NCBI GenBank assembly: GCA_004794785.1
Contig: SJOL01001912.1
Location: 1 to 64,000 of the forward strand
Direction: 5' to 3'
Source: Opisthorchis felineus
Lineage: Eukaryota > Platyhelminthes > Trematoda > Opisthorchiida > Opisthorchiidae
Length of the DNA stretch: 64,000 bases
Part shown: piece after piece, positions 35,400 to 50,297 of the stretch
Position numbering within the stretch: position 1 is the first letter of the stretch
Layout of the letters: every line of letters begins with the position of its first letter
Notes under the pieces: generated by a model
Told to the model about the DNA's origin: nothing
Databases searched by the model: none
The model's input: only the letters and a program-made list of their open reading frames with translations
Translations under genes and position numbers: made by a program

Positions 35400-38300
35400 G
35401 CAACTGGGCCACGTGAGATCTGTGTTGATATCAATGGAACTATTCCGCAAACTGAGGTGGTTGTGAATGCACAGAAACACTCATAAATATCCTGAGAAGC
35501 ATGAAATTAACCCAAAACTTGCAAATATAAATATCTGCGGAAATTTAGCTGTGAAGCCAGCAGTTCTCTAGCCATTCTGTATTGCCCACAATCCTTCAGT
35601 ACCTGTGTTCAGAGTATATGTAGCTACTGACCGTCGACTGAATCAGCTTTTGACTAGAGACTAAGCTTCCGTCGGTCGGATAAGTGTGTGTTGGGTGGAC
35701 GTGGTTTCTTGACTAATCCGCCAGACGCAGCTGATTCGCAAAAGGTTCAACATTTACTTGAAAGATTTAAAGTCACTATCCCTAGGATTCGGAAAACGCG
35801 TAGTGGTATACAACATGTACAAATAGCTTGAAATTTTTTCAATTTTCCAGCCAGAATAGAGCTTCCTCGTAGAACAAAAAACCAGGAAGTTTCAATTCAA
35901 TTTATTGATAGTCACTGCCTCCAAAAGACGCAGTAATCAATAATATGTTTCATCATAAATTAAAAAGGCTTTATGCCTGCCTGCTTCATTTTTCGAGCAT
36001 TATGAAGTCCAAATATTCAATGCAGTTAATTTTTCGCCGACACCACTGCTTTCGCCGAAATATAACGCAGATAGAACTACTTTCGTTTGTCTGGAATCCC
36101 GTATATACCGAAACTGATTATAATGTCAAAATATAGCGGTTTCAGACTGCATTCAGCACTGTGGCACGACACAACCAATAATGATATCACTGTAGGTTGC
36201 GGGCCCTCCCTACTATGCAATCGTATAGTGCTTTGGAAATTGTCTAGTACGCTTACCTCTCTATTTAATTCACGTAATATAATGGAATCGTCATTAAGAG
36301 CTAACATCCATATGTCACTGCAAGCAGAGTGATTAGGCAACGCCGTTTCGCATCTTTAGCTTGGCTTCCCCAATATTATCTGTTGCGCTATTACTACCCG
36401 AATCAGCCGGCATTTTTCGTGGATTAATTATATCGCCATTCCGCCATAGGCTTAATTTTTTTTCCTCTCTGCTAGCATTCAATCGCTCGTCAGAACTGCT
36501 TAGTTTACATTGAATTAAGTTAGAACTCTATTACTATTTGAGCTGCCTTGGTTCACCAAAACTCCTCCACACCAAATTTCAAAGGGCCTTTGCTAGTCAC
36601 AGTTTAAATATTCCCGCTCGGTTTGCCCAAACCACTTTTTCGTACACAGTGCAAAATTCAGCCGAAAATTTATCATACCAGATGGAATATTTGATAAACG
36701 GGATTTGACTTAAGCGTGAGGAAGTGGAGTAATTATTGCGTCGCAAATGCTACTGAATAAAACTAACGTCAAATACCCCAAAAACTCATTAGTAACACGT
36801 TGGTTATAGGACACATCGTCTGAATGTATTCCGTTGTTGCCGGTAGCTCACACTGGTTGGAGTAGATTTTATCCGGTTTTTGTTTGGATCAGAACACCTT
36901 GCATCGCACGGGTTTGTTAAGACTCATCACAAAAATGTTTCTGTAAAAGTTCACCAAACAACATCTCACAGCCTGGAACTATTGTCACCAGTTCGTACTG
37001 CGCCCATTTAAATCATCTATCACTGCGCAATCGCGGCTCATGCATTTGCCAAGATTTGTTGACCGATAACCTAAATCAAGCTCAGCATCCTGACTGGCAC
37101 TCCAGTAAGATCTAGAAACGTGTCAGGCTTCTATTCTATATAGTAACCGCGTGATCAGTGATATTTTTAACATCTGTCACATCGCACCTGGAAAGTCACA
37201 AAATGATGCAAATGACCAGTTCATCTGAATATGGGAAGATATTATTTGGAGGTGATATTTTAAAGCTTCGCACATGTACCAGAATTAGGGAAATTTGCAC
37301 AACAGCCGTTCAGTAGGAAGGGACGGAATATAAGCTCCAAGCCTAACGATCGCGGAACATCATCATCGTTGTTGTGTGGAAGCAGGAGAGACCTGAATTT
37401 AGGAACAACCTACCAACCACCTCGTGGTTAGTTAACGTTTTAGTATGATACTGCCACGTTCCTTGAATGCAATGAACCCGATGCATGCGATGTCGACAGA
37501 GATTTCGGAACTCAAGTGGTTTGTGTTTTGAATTTCTCTGGTTTCCAAGGTCTAAAGTACCACCCCAATTGATTATATGGCCCATTAAAATAACATGGTG
37601 CCACATTATCTATCAACTTCTATTCATTCAATCGATGAACAGAACACGACTATATCTCGTGCAACGTTTTGGGCAGATTCGTGTTGATACTGTGAACTTC
37701 CAAAGCGTAATTTATAGAGGTACTCGTGATAACATTATGATCAGAAATCAAAACTAACTTGAAAAAGTTAGCGCAGTCTAGTGACCAGCTAATTAAATCA
37801 ACGTTAGTTTGACACAAGTTCCACGAGCCCATGACCTCTCTCTGGTCTTGAGAATACTTGGCTGTGGATGGTGCGGTGCATTCTATTATACTGATCGTGC
37901 GAAAAGCAGGTGACACGTTTGTGCTTTTCAAACTGACAGAACATAATTTTGGGGCATGAATGTAAAATAAGCGTCCAAATATCCGCGGTTGCCGTTCGCA
38001 TTTTGCCTCGAATTTAGTTCAACTTCCCCCTTCGTCTACTGAATACTACCAAATATCCGTGACCATGGCTTCCAACTAAAGCAACTGACAACCTGAAACC
38101 ACTATCGGCAGTTCTTATCACTAAATGTCTACAGAGATTTTTCACTACATTCGATCGGATGAAATGCTGCATGGAACATGTGATTAGTCAAATCGCTAAA
38201 GTTTTGAAATCAAAGAATTACAAATGCCTCTCTCCAGTAACAATGAAGTGAAACTATTTTTGATCAGAAACCGATTGAAACCATTGGAAGTCATTTCCAA

Positions 38301-41300
38301 AACTTACAGACGAGGTGAAAGCAAACGAAAGTGGAAGGCGGATGCAGGTAACGCATACTGCGGTCAAAAGCGTGTCTTAAGTCAACTATTGATCGAAAAG
38401 AAATTTTACTGAGTGCTTACATGACAATGGGGTTTGACTGTATGCTGTAAACTTCCATTCGGTCCTCACCTCTACACCTGTGTAAAACTATCCTGGTATT
38501 TTCTTGTATGACCCAGTTTAAACTGTACGTTAATCTGCCCAGTTCTGTCATATAAAACTCAAGATATTTTGGACAAGGCACCGTTCGAGTAGCCGAATAT
38601 CTCAGTGTGTTAGCAATCTCTATCGCTAAAATAAAACAGGGAGCAACGTTGGATCTGCAACGTTTATTAGACTACGGGACTGTGTCGGTCTGACTGGACT
38701 CACATCCGACCAACTTGCAACGAAGCTAAAACGTAACCGGCGTTTTATGTAGTTGCCCATAAATAAAGCCTATCAGTGTAAAATCTGACGGAAAATATGG
38801 TCATTTAAAGTGTTACCTAGTGAAGTAAACACAACAGTGTTCCGCAAATAATACCCGGTAGGCTAACTACCCTCATTGAATCGGAGGCTATAGCTTTTGA
38901 AGTGACACATTATCCTTTGTTTCCACATGTTGAGATGCTTACCGAGATGCTGTTAATTGCCATCTCAGATTCTACTTCTCATGCTTGTATTTCCACAACT
39001 AAATGTCTGTCGGGCTGCTTTTCCTCACCGATTTGAAGAAATTATCGATCCACTCCACGAGTCGGTGTCTTTTACGTTACGGAAACCTTGAGCGGTATAG
39101 ACAAGGATGAAGTCTTTTACCCGATCTAGTGGGTGCCAGAATTTTGATCAAAATTTGTGAGACTAAGTTAGGGTTTCACATAGGATACAGAACGTAATTG
39201 CACAATCCTGACATATCAGTGCATAACCAAGTCTTTCGCGTTCCCCGCGAAGTACGCTATCATGCGATCCCACAACATTTATGCATGTCCCGTTTGCAAA
39301 AGCACTGTCCCATCTTCTACCGGTAGTGGTGCTAATTTAGTGTTGTTCTTGTATTATTGCATTTTAGTATTTTGGCTACAACGTTCTTCATGTTGACTCT
39401 AGCTGAGTGCGTGAAATCTGTCAAATAATGCTGTTTGTTTAAGTTGACCACCCCAAATGCAAATAAAAAAATATGGCTTTCAATGAGTAAACGTCCACCA
39501 GCTCAAAATGCGCACATGTTCCTACCTTTTACGAAAAGCAAATTCCTCTCGCGTATAGAAGCTGTATAATCATATGTGGAAAGTCAAATGCACATGCTGA
39601 ATCCCCCTCAAATTTATTTAGAAAACACACCATTGAAGACCAGAGTGGAGCTAAGCTAAAATTGCATATCTTCTTCACAAAGTAACCCATCGGTTGTCAA
39701 ACCGTCAGCTTCACTGCGTTACCCAAGTATTGAAATTTCGCCAAGCGTTTGTCTATTCGAACAAAGGGAAGCACAAATTTTTGATATTAAAATTTTTGCT
39801 GTGCAAGAACGTTGTCCATGCATGGTATTCTGTTTCGGTATTATTAGGATAGCTTCCCGGGTGATATAATCGAGCTGAGTAGTTTTCTAGCAATATTACG
39901 AAAGTAATGCACAAAATGATGTGTCCTGAAAGTGTAATTTGGTTTCGTTTAGATAATTATTGAACTAAGTTGGTTCAACATACTTGAGTTCAGCAAAATG
40001 CGGTGGGTTTCGGAAATCCACTTGCAAAGGTTGCTTAATATTTCCAATCTTCCTTTTATTTAACATTTATGCACACCACGTTCATTTCCCGAATCCCATG
40101 TGAATTCACGACCGACAATAATTTTGTCGGTGATTATGTCTGCGCTTCGGCCTATCCAGTACCTTTGACCCTCCTCAAATTAGGTTTCATACATTGTCGT
40201 CTTTAGCCTTTCTTATACCAACATCTCTACATTTGTATTAAGAAGCAGCTTGCTTACCCCTTTTTTCTCGTATGTGATAAAGTGCACAGGAAAATACGGA
40301 TACACTAGTACTTCCTCAAATTCACGTTCCATCTTGGACGAGCCAGTAGATTTATAAAATTATTTTGCTATTTACTTTTGTTATTTTCTGTGTGTTTGGG
40401 CTGTAAAATACAATCCTCTATTTGGCCCAATTCTGAAATCCGTCAATAGCCCTAGGTATGAAAAATTGACCGACTGATCCACGTTTTAGTAACAAGCATG
40501 TCACCGCTCTTCAACCCGCTGATCAGCGCCAGCAGATATTTCGGACTTGATAACTTTGGATGCTTTAAATTGTCAACTTCTACATTTAAGACGTTTATGT
40601 ACTTGCAATTGTATCCTTCATGGGTATCTTCAAGGAGAGGGTGTTTTTAAAAACCGCCTTACAATGTTCAAATCAAATGAAAGTAAAAATTTGCCAATCC
40701 TAATACATTTCAATATCAATTCTGAATGTCATGGTATAAGGTGATGTCTTAATACAGAAAGAAAAGATAAATGGTTCCTCGTTGACCGCAAACGAATAAG
40801 CAAAGCATTGTCCATCGTATTTCGTTACTGTGCGATACTAACACGCTCCCCAACTTATCGGTTTTCTTAAAAATTGGGCAAATTCATTGCACGTGACCTC
40901 AGATCATGTTTCGGCAGCAAAATGTTGGTGAGTTGCTTGTCGGCCATTCGGGATTTTGAAATTATACGGAATTCAAATAAGCACTGACGCTCTGCTGTGA
41001 GTTCTTTCTAACCTAGCGATTACTTTTAACAGTTTCATAGACGGGAATAACGGTCTACAAGAGTTTCATTGTTTTCACATATCTAGGCGGCAATATCTTT
41101 AGTTTCTGGCGCAAATCCAGCTAGTCGTCTCGCTGTTGCCCACAAAGTTTAACACCAATATTTCAAGCTAGTAAACCTATCTTGTAGAGTTTGAACGAGT
41201 CTTTTGTCTTGTTACGCTGTTCAAACCTGAAATTACGTGGTGCCCAGGAAATGCTTACCATCTACTTTGGCTTACGCGGCATGAGGGATCACGTGATTGT

Positions 41301-41985
41301 TTGTCTTACCAACAAGCCACGAAAACCAGCCCTTCAATTCAGCTCATAGACGCAAACCCAACTCAGATATCCAAAATGAAATACACTTGGAAATCCACAA
41401 GTTTGTTAGAAGCCCCATCAGCGATTTACATTGTGATGGTATAACTTCGCGGGCTTAGCACATTCCTGGGCACTGCTAACATCACGAGTAAACTAGATAA
41501 CGAAGGGCTTTACATCTTCCAAAAAGCCAAAACCTGAAACTATTTCCTCTTTATCGCCGTCCATTCTTATACTTCCACTGACACTCTTCTAACATGCTCA
41601 GAATTACTGAAGCCACGTGAGTGAATAAAGCCTCCTTGAAACTTAGTAGACTTGACTTTCACTACGATGTGCTTTGTGCGGTTTGGATTCGAGGAGGTGG
41701 GTTGTTGTGGTCGGCTTCTTTAAACTTCTTCAAACGTTTAAGCCTCTAGGACTATGCGAATAGTTCTAGAGGAGCTACGTGAAAGACGTCTCTTGCGTGC
41801 CACTTGTTCAGGCCATGATACTGTACCAGCCTGCTCCCACCCCAGAAAAATCATCTGCGTTGTTCTTGTTAGTGTTACGCATTTCACCACTCCCAAATAC
41901 TTTAGTCGGTCACTGTCCACTGTCCACGCACGGAAGACGCGAGACTTCAAGAAGTTAAGCGGTGGTTCTTAGAGTGAATCCGTAA
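35400..41985. other. AT-rich stretch, no gene recognised
   Basis: Frames of 60-93 codons are scattered on both strands and mostly overlap antisense (36077-36340 with 36087-36332; 37343-37606 with 37485-37757). A basic 62-codon plus frame lies at 38224-38412. None has a motif I can name. No repeats, RNA genes or element ends were seen. Confidence 0.4.
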
Positions 41986-41989
41986 ACTG

Positions 41990-42023
41990 CCGCATGTGCC
42001 GCATGTGCCGCATGTGCCGCATG
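41990..42023. repeat. Short tandem repeat, 9-base unit, nearly 4 copies
   Basis: CCGCATGTG is repeated three times exactly and followed by a partial fourth unit. Confidence 0.95.
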
Positions 42024-42029
42024 GTTATT

Positions 42030-44780
42030 TAATTATTTTGGCTCGCCCAGGAGAGACTCCACATATATGGCAAATTAGGTAGTTCGCTATGCGCGAGCAC
42101 CATTCGAGGGCACCGCAGTACTCGTAAATTTATTTCCAGGAAATCAGTAGTTTCTTTTATTACAACCGGTACATGGAACTATGTCGGAGTAAGCCCTTGT
42201 GCGCGTAGTAGGCTAAACTAAGTTCTACAGCAAAGAAGCATTCAGTGTTTTCATCGAGCCCAACTATAAACAAAGGTTAATGAATTTAATGGGTTTATTA
42301 AACCAATTCACCAGATGAAAGGACGGGAAGAACTATGTAACTCTTGGGTAACCTGCAAAGTTGGAAAGCCAAGATAAAACTTTTGTAAAGGCCTTTTGAA
42401 TACTCCCTCTTTAGCATTTAAGAGCGAATATTTAGAAAAACGAGATAAATAAATTTGATGCCTATTCATCACGTAATAAAGCAAATGCAATCTTCATTTA
42501 TTTATCAGGGGTACATCAGGCTGTCTCAGAATTCACCAGGAATGGCGATAGGTTGACGTGCTGAAGAAGATCAAAACCACTTTCAAGAATTTTGAACTGA
42601 GATATACGCAGAATATATATGAACCACCTAACTTTAACCAGTCATATAACCAAAAAGCTGAAAACCCTTGCAACAGTCGGAGTCGCATTTATTCATGTCC
42701 ATTAATGTTGTCGGAATTATTATTTTAAATATCATCCAGGCCCGGTTGCGGGGTGGACTCAATTTGTGTTCCCGGGCCTTGCGTACTGAAAATATGTGCC
42801 TAATAAATCTCCTCGGTAACTCTTGCACCAACGTGAACAAAGCTTGACTAAGATTCACGTGACAAGTGATTCCGTTTCCTGTATCACCGTAACATATAAT
42901 GCATTGTTTCAGTTCTCATTTCGATCTTCGTTCAAACTGACATGTCTGTCACTTCGCCGTACCTGTGTAGATACGGTTTTTTAACTTAGTGAAAGACGAC
43001 AGAAAACTAAAGAAGCAAACAGAATTTTGGTGTTACCGTATCCATGCCAACTGGCGTGGAAAATCAGGATGAATACTAGAGGATTTAGGAGCCAATTTCG
43101 ATGTGCAGAACGATTAACCGGCCGAGCGATACCGTAAAGCATGGATCCCACAGTCAGTAGGATTTGATCAAGCACGCACAACGCATATCGGTTTTATTAC
43201 TCCCGAAGGGAATTCTGTCTCAAAACAGGCGGGTTTGATGGTAAGAAGGGAAAATTATGCAGTGAGAAAGCTACCGTGAAATGAGCAATGGGTAATGCTG
43301 TTGGAATGTGGCAAACATGATAAGAGTTAGAACCAACGGTGACCAATTAATGTAGGAAATCGCAGTTCAGTCGCTCCGCAAGAGTCTTTCCGACCAAGGA
43401 TTATCCAACACAGCTACTTTCAACCTTTGGCAACTACAGCAATTCTATTTGCTTCTATAACTGTCTACAGCAGGAATTCCATCCCACTCATGGGTATTAG
43501 TGGTTTATGATTCATAGAATTCGCTATAAGTTTAACTGTATACAAATTTCTCAGACTCGTCCCACTATCTTCCGTGAACATTCTGAACACAGACCTAGTT
43601 GAAACCATCACGCATGTTACAGTAAGTGTTCACGTATTGATAAATACATGCTTGCTTAGTGTTACAACCTCTCGTACTCCAGTTTGCTCTTTGGTAAACT
43701 GGAGCTGTTTATTTCAAAATTACCGGTTGATACGTCGCCCCTCCTCAAAGATAGTGTTCACTGCGAAGCACTGAAATCGCATGATTATCTAAGTTCACCT
43801 CAAAATCATTAGGATAGAGCATCGACCGTTTGACCCCCGTAGCCTAGCTACAGGAACAAAGTGACAGCCCAACATGAAGTTCGGTAGGTTAGAAATCAGG
43901 TTCACATGTATTTATATCCTGCCATTTTAAATCAAGGCCTGCTTCTTAGTTAGTCTAACGTTTGGTTTCTTGGTTCAAGTGAAAGGCCAGAAAATGGAAG
44001 CCCGCAACCTCAGCATCTATGCATGGGCGGCCTGAAACCTGATGTTGCTGGGTAAAGTCGATAGTGTTGACCATGACTATTTACGCTTCGGACGGGACAG
44101 AATGAAATTACCTCAAATCATGACGTTCAACTGGGCTCAGCTCGGATTTTGTCTGATAGGGATTTGAAAGGGAGCTGCTCTTATACTGATAACAGGGAAT
44201 ATGCCAAAACGCTCCAAATTTGGCTGTTGTACATATGTAGTCTAAAGGCTTGATACGTGCACACCACACACGAAGTACACGTGAAGTGAACACTAATTCT
44301 TTGATGTTCTGGTTAGACTGCAACGAGGAAAATAGTGCGGAAGAAGTACATCGCTTTTTCAGTTGGTAAGCATCTCTGAGGCAAACCAAGTAGCTTGAGA
44401 CTTTACAAGGTTCAAACTGTTTTTTTCCTGGGACGAATCAATGGGTGTTTACGCGTAAAGATGAACGAAAACACCAAACTTACTGTGTCCTATCATTAGG
44501 GGTGACTAGTATCCTTTACGTCTAAAATAACTCACTGAATGAGCAAAAATAAAATCGAATAGTTGGTCAGGGTCAGATAAAAATTTTGCCAAATTTCAGC
44601 CCATAACTGTTTTATCCTTATCTCAATTATTGGCATTGCGCTTCTCACGGATTTCCGAGAGTATTCGATTGTGCGACATCCCGGCCACGACCATGCCCTT
44701 AAGCAATGGGTGCCTCATCGGCAGCGTGAACAACATAAATCAACTATTTTCCCTCCAGAGTGGACCAATCATGGTTTGGT
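42030..44780. other. No gene recognised
   Basis: The longest frame is 93 codons on the minus strand (44108-44389), Ser- and Lys-rich, with no motif. Nothing else was seen. Confidence 0.4.
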
Positions 44781-44781
44781 G

Positions 44782-44784
<3 letters not shown>

Positions 44785-44827
<43 letters not shown>
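44785..44827. repeat. AT microsatellite
   Basis: About 20 AT dinucleotides in a row. A shorter, interrupted version sits at the matching place in arm B (62236-62263), so the tract predates the inverted duplication. Confidence 0.95.
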
Positions 44828-44829
<2 letters not shown>

Positions 44830-45220
44830 CTCGGGCCAACCATTATCCATTGAGTGAGATGTCTCGTGTCGATTGTGGACTAAACTTAAAGAACATTTCA
44901 AGAATCCCTATTACGCGAAATGTGTTATGATGGATGGCCAATATTTAAGATGTTCTGCTTAGAAAGGCAATTAATTATTAACTTTAGAGGGCGAGCTGTA
45001 GAGGACCAACAATTAAAAATAGAAACGATGGATCGTTTTTGGCAGAACATGAATTTTGGAATGAAATAAGGAGATTATTTCAAATCGACTGGTCAAATAT
45101 CACGACGTTAGAAGACATTTGGAATTATACCCCAAAATCATATGGGATTCATTTTTGCTTCATAGTTTTCTGTATATTTTTCCTCGTGGCTATTAACTAA
45201 ACTGTCTTGTTTGTTACCAG

Positions 45221-45400
45221 CCAAGTACAGAAAATGGTACAGCACAGACCAGTACAGTAAACACATCTTTACATCCAGAGATTCCCAAACAATTTCGAAT
45301 CAAATCAACATGCTAGCCGATATGGCAATTGACGAGCCGTATTTGAATTTACTTAAAGATGATTGTGATTCAGTCTTTGTACACCGATATTCAACATCCT
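45221..45400 (+). pseudogene. Exon-like segment in arm A, frameshifted paralogue of 61867-62020
   Basis: After the acceptor TTTGTTACCAG the start CCAAGTACAG matches the arm B exon. A later part, reading TSRDSQTISNQINM and then EPYLNLLKDDCDSV, aligns with the arm B peptide in the same sense. An extra stretch of about 20 bases (45248-45269) shifts the frame between the two parts, and no stop equivalent to arm B's is used. This copy is probably not functional. The family is not recognised. Confidence 0.5.
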
Positions 45401-46303
45401 GTTTGGTATTTCGTTCTGTATAGTGTGCTGCATCTAAGTAAGTCCCATTCGACGTGTCTCACAAAATGATACAGTCAGCAACTCATTTTGATCTCGCCAC
45501 ATTCAGAAATTTCAAAATGTTGCTTGAAGGCGTTGCCCTAAATAGCAATAGCAGTCTGGACGATTTTCTAAGTGATATAGTATCACTTATCTTACGTGAG
45601 GTTTAGTAAACTTTTAGTTGCATCTACTGCGCACGTGTCTTTAGTGTACGTCGAAAGGTACACAACTAAAAGCTTCTGGGTTTTCAAGAATGTGGTGCAT
45701 GAAAGACACCTGGTTGATAATCCACCTATAACCCGTTGTTGATTGTTGTTTCCGACCGGCAATAACTAAAGATTTCATCTGGTCCGACCGGGCTTCAGTA
45801 GGCAAATCTGGCCCAGTTGAATCCAGCATTCCTCAAACTCAGTAGGGTTTTACTCCTGCCTGTGGAATCGATTCTGGCTCAAACATTGGCAAGCACTTTA
45901 GACTTTAGATGCCTTCTGAGATTTATCCTTGTGAATGACACTGATGTACTTGATTACAATTCAACTGACTAATACATTACTGCATTTGTGCTACCGATGA
46001 CACCTGTCTCAGCTGTTCTAAACAAAACGCCGCCTTCTAAGAAAAAGTGGAGATAACTAGTGCAGGACGACCCTTAAAAGATATCTCAAGACCATGTTTT
46101 TTTTAACTGGCTACGTTTATTGGTGAGGTTATTTACAACACAATAACGACTGTTTTAAGAACTCACAGGTAATTCCGTATTTTGCTATGCACTGTTCTAC
46201 AGACAGAGAAAAATGGTCAAGTTAGCAAAGACCGTAAATAGATATGACATCAAAAAACATGCTAAATAATGTAATAATATAGACAAAACAATATCAACTG
46301 CAG

Positions 46304-46387
46304 GGTGAATCAAGTCTGGAATTTGCGTCACGAGAATTAGCGGAACATTTGCAGGTAGACGTTAGCAAATATAAGTGCACCCTGTAG
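46304..46387 (+). CDS. Possible terminal exon in arm A, 27 codons, unknown family
   Basis: After the acceptor ATATCAACTGCAG the frame reads to ELAEHLQVDVSKYKCTL and TAG. The arm B counterpart (60971-60890) ends EIAESLQVDIGTYKCTL and TAG, with the stop at the same place and several third-position changes that are silent. Both copies keep an AG acceptor. Function is unknown, and it may belong to a dispersed repeat rather than a host gene. Confidence 0.4.
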   Translation, partial: GESSLEFASRELAEHLQVDVSKYKCTL

Positions 46388-46599
46388 TTAAATAATCTTG
46401 AGAAAACAAATGTACTACTTGAAAAACACGGGTAGTAATTGCGATCACATACCAACCTCGTTTAGAAGCTAGGAACATCTCGGCTGATACTGAATAGACT
46501 ATAGGCCCCAAACACCGCAAAAATGCCCTTAACCACTGGTGTGCATGAACAGATTAGTTCAATAACAAGCTTCGATGCAAAATGTAGCCTGTTTAACTG

Positions 46600-49500
46600 G
46601 AGAAAATCATTCCGATTTTGTTGCACACCAAGTTACTCAAACGCTTTTTCGTGAATTTTAAATTGAACTCTGGAGCAGGAAAGCTATGTGCACACTAGGG
46701 TGAACCTTTAGATGGCAAAATTAGACCAGCGCCAAGGACTCGTATGAAAACTAAATGAACCAACAAAAAATCATAAAGAAAATGGGGCGGATCAAACAAC
46801 ATGAGTTGGATGCCAGGTACTCACGACCAAGGTATTATAAACGCGATGTAGTACCACACGAGGAAAAATATCATTCCGCAAAATTTATCTGGCAGCAGGC
46901 TGGAATTAGCCTGGAACTGGCGCCAAACACGAGAGGGCGAATATTCATTGGTCGTTCTGACGTCGCAAAAATCTCAAACGACTGTAATAAACTCATTGCA
47001 AGATGCACAAAGCTACAGCTTCAACTACCGCTGGCGTTGTAATTAAACTCTACCGTCCACAGGCTCAGTGATTCGAACTTGCTATGTTGCTTGTTGAACA
47101 CATATACCGAAGCGTTGTAACACCAAATATTCCATCGTTAGCGACATTCAGACACATTTTAAACTTGTAATGAATATGTGAATCGATGCGTTTGCCATCA
47201 TTTGTCATCATTTGCCAGCGGATTACATTCACGGACTCTCCACTTCACGAATCATCCTCGATACTAATTGCCGCAGTCTTTGTCTGCCAGGAGTACGTTG
47301 CCGTAGGCCGGCTAAACTGTTCTTCAGAACGTTTTTCTAAGCCATGTTTTGGCCAAAGAATTGCTAAACCATATGTGTCTTCATCGGCACCCAAATGTAA
47401 AGAAGACAAGCAATAACAACATTGGCGAGTGTGCGAAAATTCGCAATTACGACCACTTTGAGCAATCAAATAACAAAAGAAACGAAAGCGTTTATCTCCA
47501 TCGATGGCACGAGACGTGACCGAAACGGCCACATTTTTGAATAAAACACCTGGTTAAAGATGCTGACATGCAACCTGAACTCAGTACACCCAACTATCTC
47601 TGAAACAGTATTGAACAAACCTTAACTGCCAGATTTATTCGTCCAAAGGACGTAGACTCGAGTGATCGATCTCCCGTGGACACAAAAGTGGATTAAGTTC
47701 AGGTGGTCTTCGTTCATGTCGCTTTTCCATCTGCCCTGCCTAAATAATTTAACTCGTATCTTCTTTTCGACATGTTCATTTGTGAATTAATGACAAGCAA
47801 TGCTGACATTATTGCTTCCCATAAAATATGTATTGACTGAGTTTTGCTGACACATTACGTTTCCCAGATGGCGCATGATATCAGGCAGGAACCCAAAGTT
47901 GAAGGTCAAGACGTTTAGCCAAAGGCTGGATGGGGGGCGCGTCTTTCATTATTTTTACAACAAACCAGTTTCATGAATGTACTATAAGCAATACTAATCA
48001 GGTGTGTATGACTAGGTGTATGAGGTCAGTCGATTCAGCGGCATTGCTTCTACATACGGTGTTGCTGGACAGTGGGCTTGGAATTGGCCACGATTTAACT
48101 CATATACAAGCACTCTAGAATGCCTTTCTACTTGGAACCGACCAATCACCCGACAGAAGTTCGCGTTGAAAGGCGTTTTTCAGAATGCACAGAAAATTGT
48201 GTATTGGATGAAACTCAAGCCTGTGAAAAGTGTTTAATCTCACAACCTTTCCCAGTGACTCGAATCGCCATTAACCAATGAGAAAATCCTCAATCATTTC
48301 ATTTACAATTGTTATAGAGCCATCAAAATAAGACATTTGCGGCCAACATAAGCTAAACTGAAGTAAAGTTTCGAAAAACTATTTACCTCAAACGAACGTA
48401 CTCTAGTTTGTTATAACGCATAATGATTTTCGATAAAGTAACTTCACAAGAACGTTTTGCTCTCGATTCACTCAGTGCTGACTATTACTATGCAATGGCA
48501 GATGTCGTAGAGGACACGTCCACGTCTGTTTACTGTCCAGCAGTGGATCGAATGCAGGTAAGCGTCAACTTCGCTTCCACTGGTGACTTAATCCTCCCGT
48601 GGTTGTGGCAAGGCGATGCAGGGTGAGACACTGCAACTGCTCCACTATTCCTGGGTTCGTACACATGGGGTGTTATTGTATAGACAGACAGCCACAAATA
48701 AAGTGTCGTGGACATCGTTGTAAGGTCGTTATTGTTGAATAAAATGAGTCACTTAAAGGGTCATTGCGCGGTTGTAAAACACCACTAGGTTCCTATTGCG
48801 TTTGCGCATGCATTATATATATCTATATGGTATATACATCTATTGTATATGTATATTATATATATATATATGTATCAATACTGAGAGAGAGATACGGAGT
48901 GACGGATGGACAATGTCCTCCGTGAGTGAGTACCCGGATGGAGAGCCATTCCGATGATGGCAACTGTGGAAGACTAGAAATGCTTTCAGTTACTAAATAC
49001 TCTCAAAATTTGCACTTACACGAACGTGTGTGAGCTTGATCAGATTATGTCCCATCACTTTCCGGAAATGTGAAGTTTTACCTTACGGACTGTATCCCAG
49101 CCCCTCGCTATTACGACTTTCTAAATAAGAAGCTAGGTTGTCTAGACAAAACATACTACTGAGAAGGTTGCTGAAAACTCGTCGACAACCCACGACCGTT
49201 TCAGAGAATCGGATATGGTGACTGTCATACGACGGTGGACTAAACATATATGCACAACGTGCCATGGGTGTATATATACACATATATATAGACGAACATA
49301 TGAACCTGATGTACTTCTCAATTTTGTAATTGATTTCACAAATAAAGAGTCAACCCAATCAAAGAAACAGTGGAAAATTAGACTTACTTTCGCATTCTCT
49401 ATCCGTCAAATCTTCACATCGCCCTAGATGTGTGCGTTATTGGTCAAAATTAGTCTAGTTACGTTCCGGAAAAATTGAGGTGCCGCCTTAAAATAAGTAT

Positions 49501-50290
49501 GGTACACCCTCTCTACTATGACCCTACTAGAGAATAAACAGACTAAGTGCACATTCACAACACGCGACGACCACAAGGTCGTCCGCGTGGTATACGAAAT
49601 GTTGTCATTTAACAAACTACAACCGATCAGCCTAATAACATTGTACAGAATAGGTTTCAAAAACTTAGTGCTTCACACTTCTACGCTTCGGAGATTTTTT
49701 TCTAAATACATGTCACAAACAGGCACCACACTCCATTTCCTGTTTGTTCGTCATAGACTTCATTATTATGGGCCATCTTTTATGTACACTTACCGGAACA
49801 GCGGTTCTTTGCCGAAAGTACACACTGTACTGTAAATGCAATATAGCATCGCAACGGGATCTTGATAAGCGCGCCAAAAATTATTCGTTGCCTTGGCCAA
49901 AAATACCAAGTCTAACTGGTCATATATACACGTATATATATATATATATATATATACTATTTACATGAAACAACCTTGGGTTATGCATCCCATCTTCGGA
50001 TGGATGACAGTGGAAAATCGGCCAGCTTCACTGTTGTTTATAATCGATGGACAAAACGCTAATTATCTACAGGTGTTTTTCACAACTTCTTGTACATGGC
50101 GAAATCCATTTTTTCGACCATACATTATGCTCTGAATTTTCAATACAATCGGACAGAGGTATGTGTAGTAGAACTCTATCCAGCGACCATTCCTTAGTGG
50201 CTGCCACCCATTCTCGGTTTTTCGAGAAAGGAAGACGGAGTTGGTAACGCTTTTGTGGCAAATAGGCACCAGATACAATAATTAGAATAA
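46600..50290. other. Arm A-specific DNA, no gene recognised
   Basis: This part of arm A has no match in arm B. Frames such as 46755-47042 plus (95 codons, basic) and 48423-48626 plus have no motif. TA-rich microsatellites occur at about 48814-48872, 49268-49291 and 49930-49959. Confidence 0.4.
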
Positions 50291-50297
50291 CCAAAAG

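Noticed and set aside
37650..37931. Minus-strand frame with SDHNVIT, considered as a LINE endonuclease C-terminus
   Set aside because: Only three residues match the expected motif; the rest does not align with any endonuclease pattern I know.
42000..42023. Possible CRISPR-like or satellite repeat
   Set aside because: The unit is 9 bases with no spacers; it is a simple short tandem repeat.
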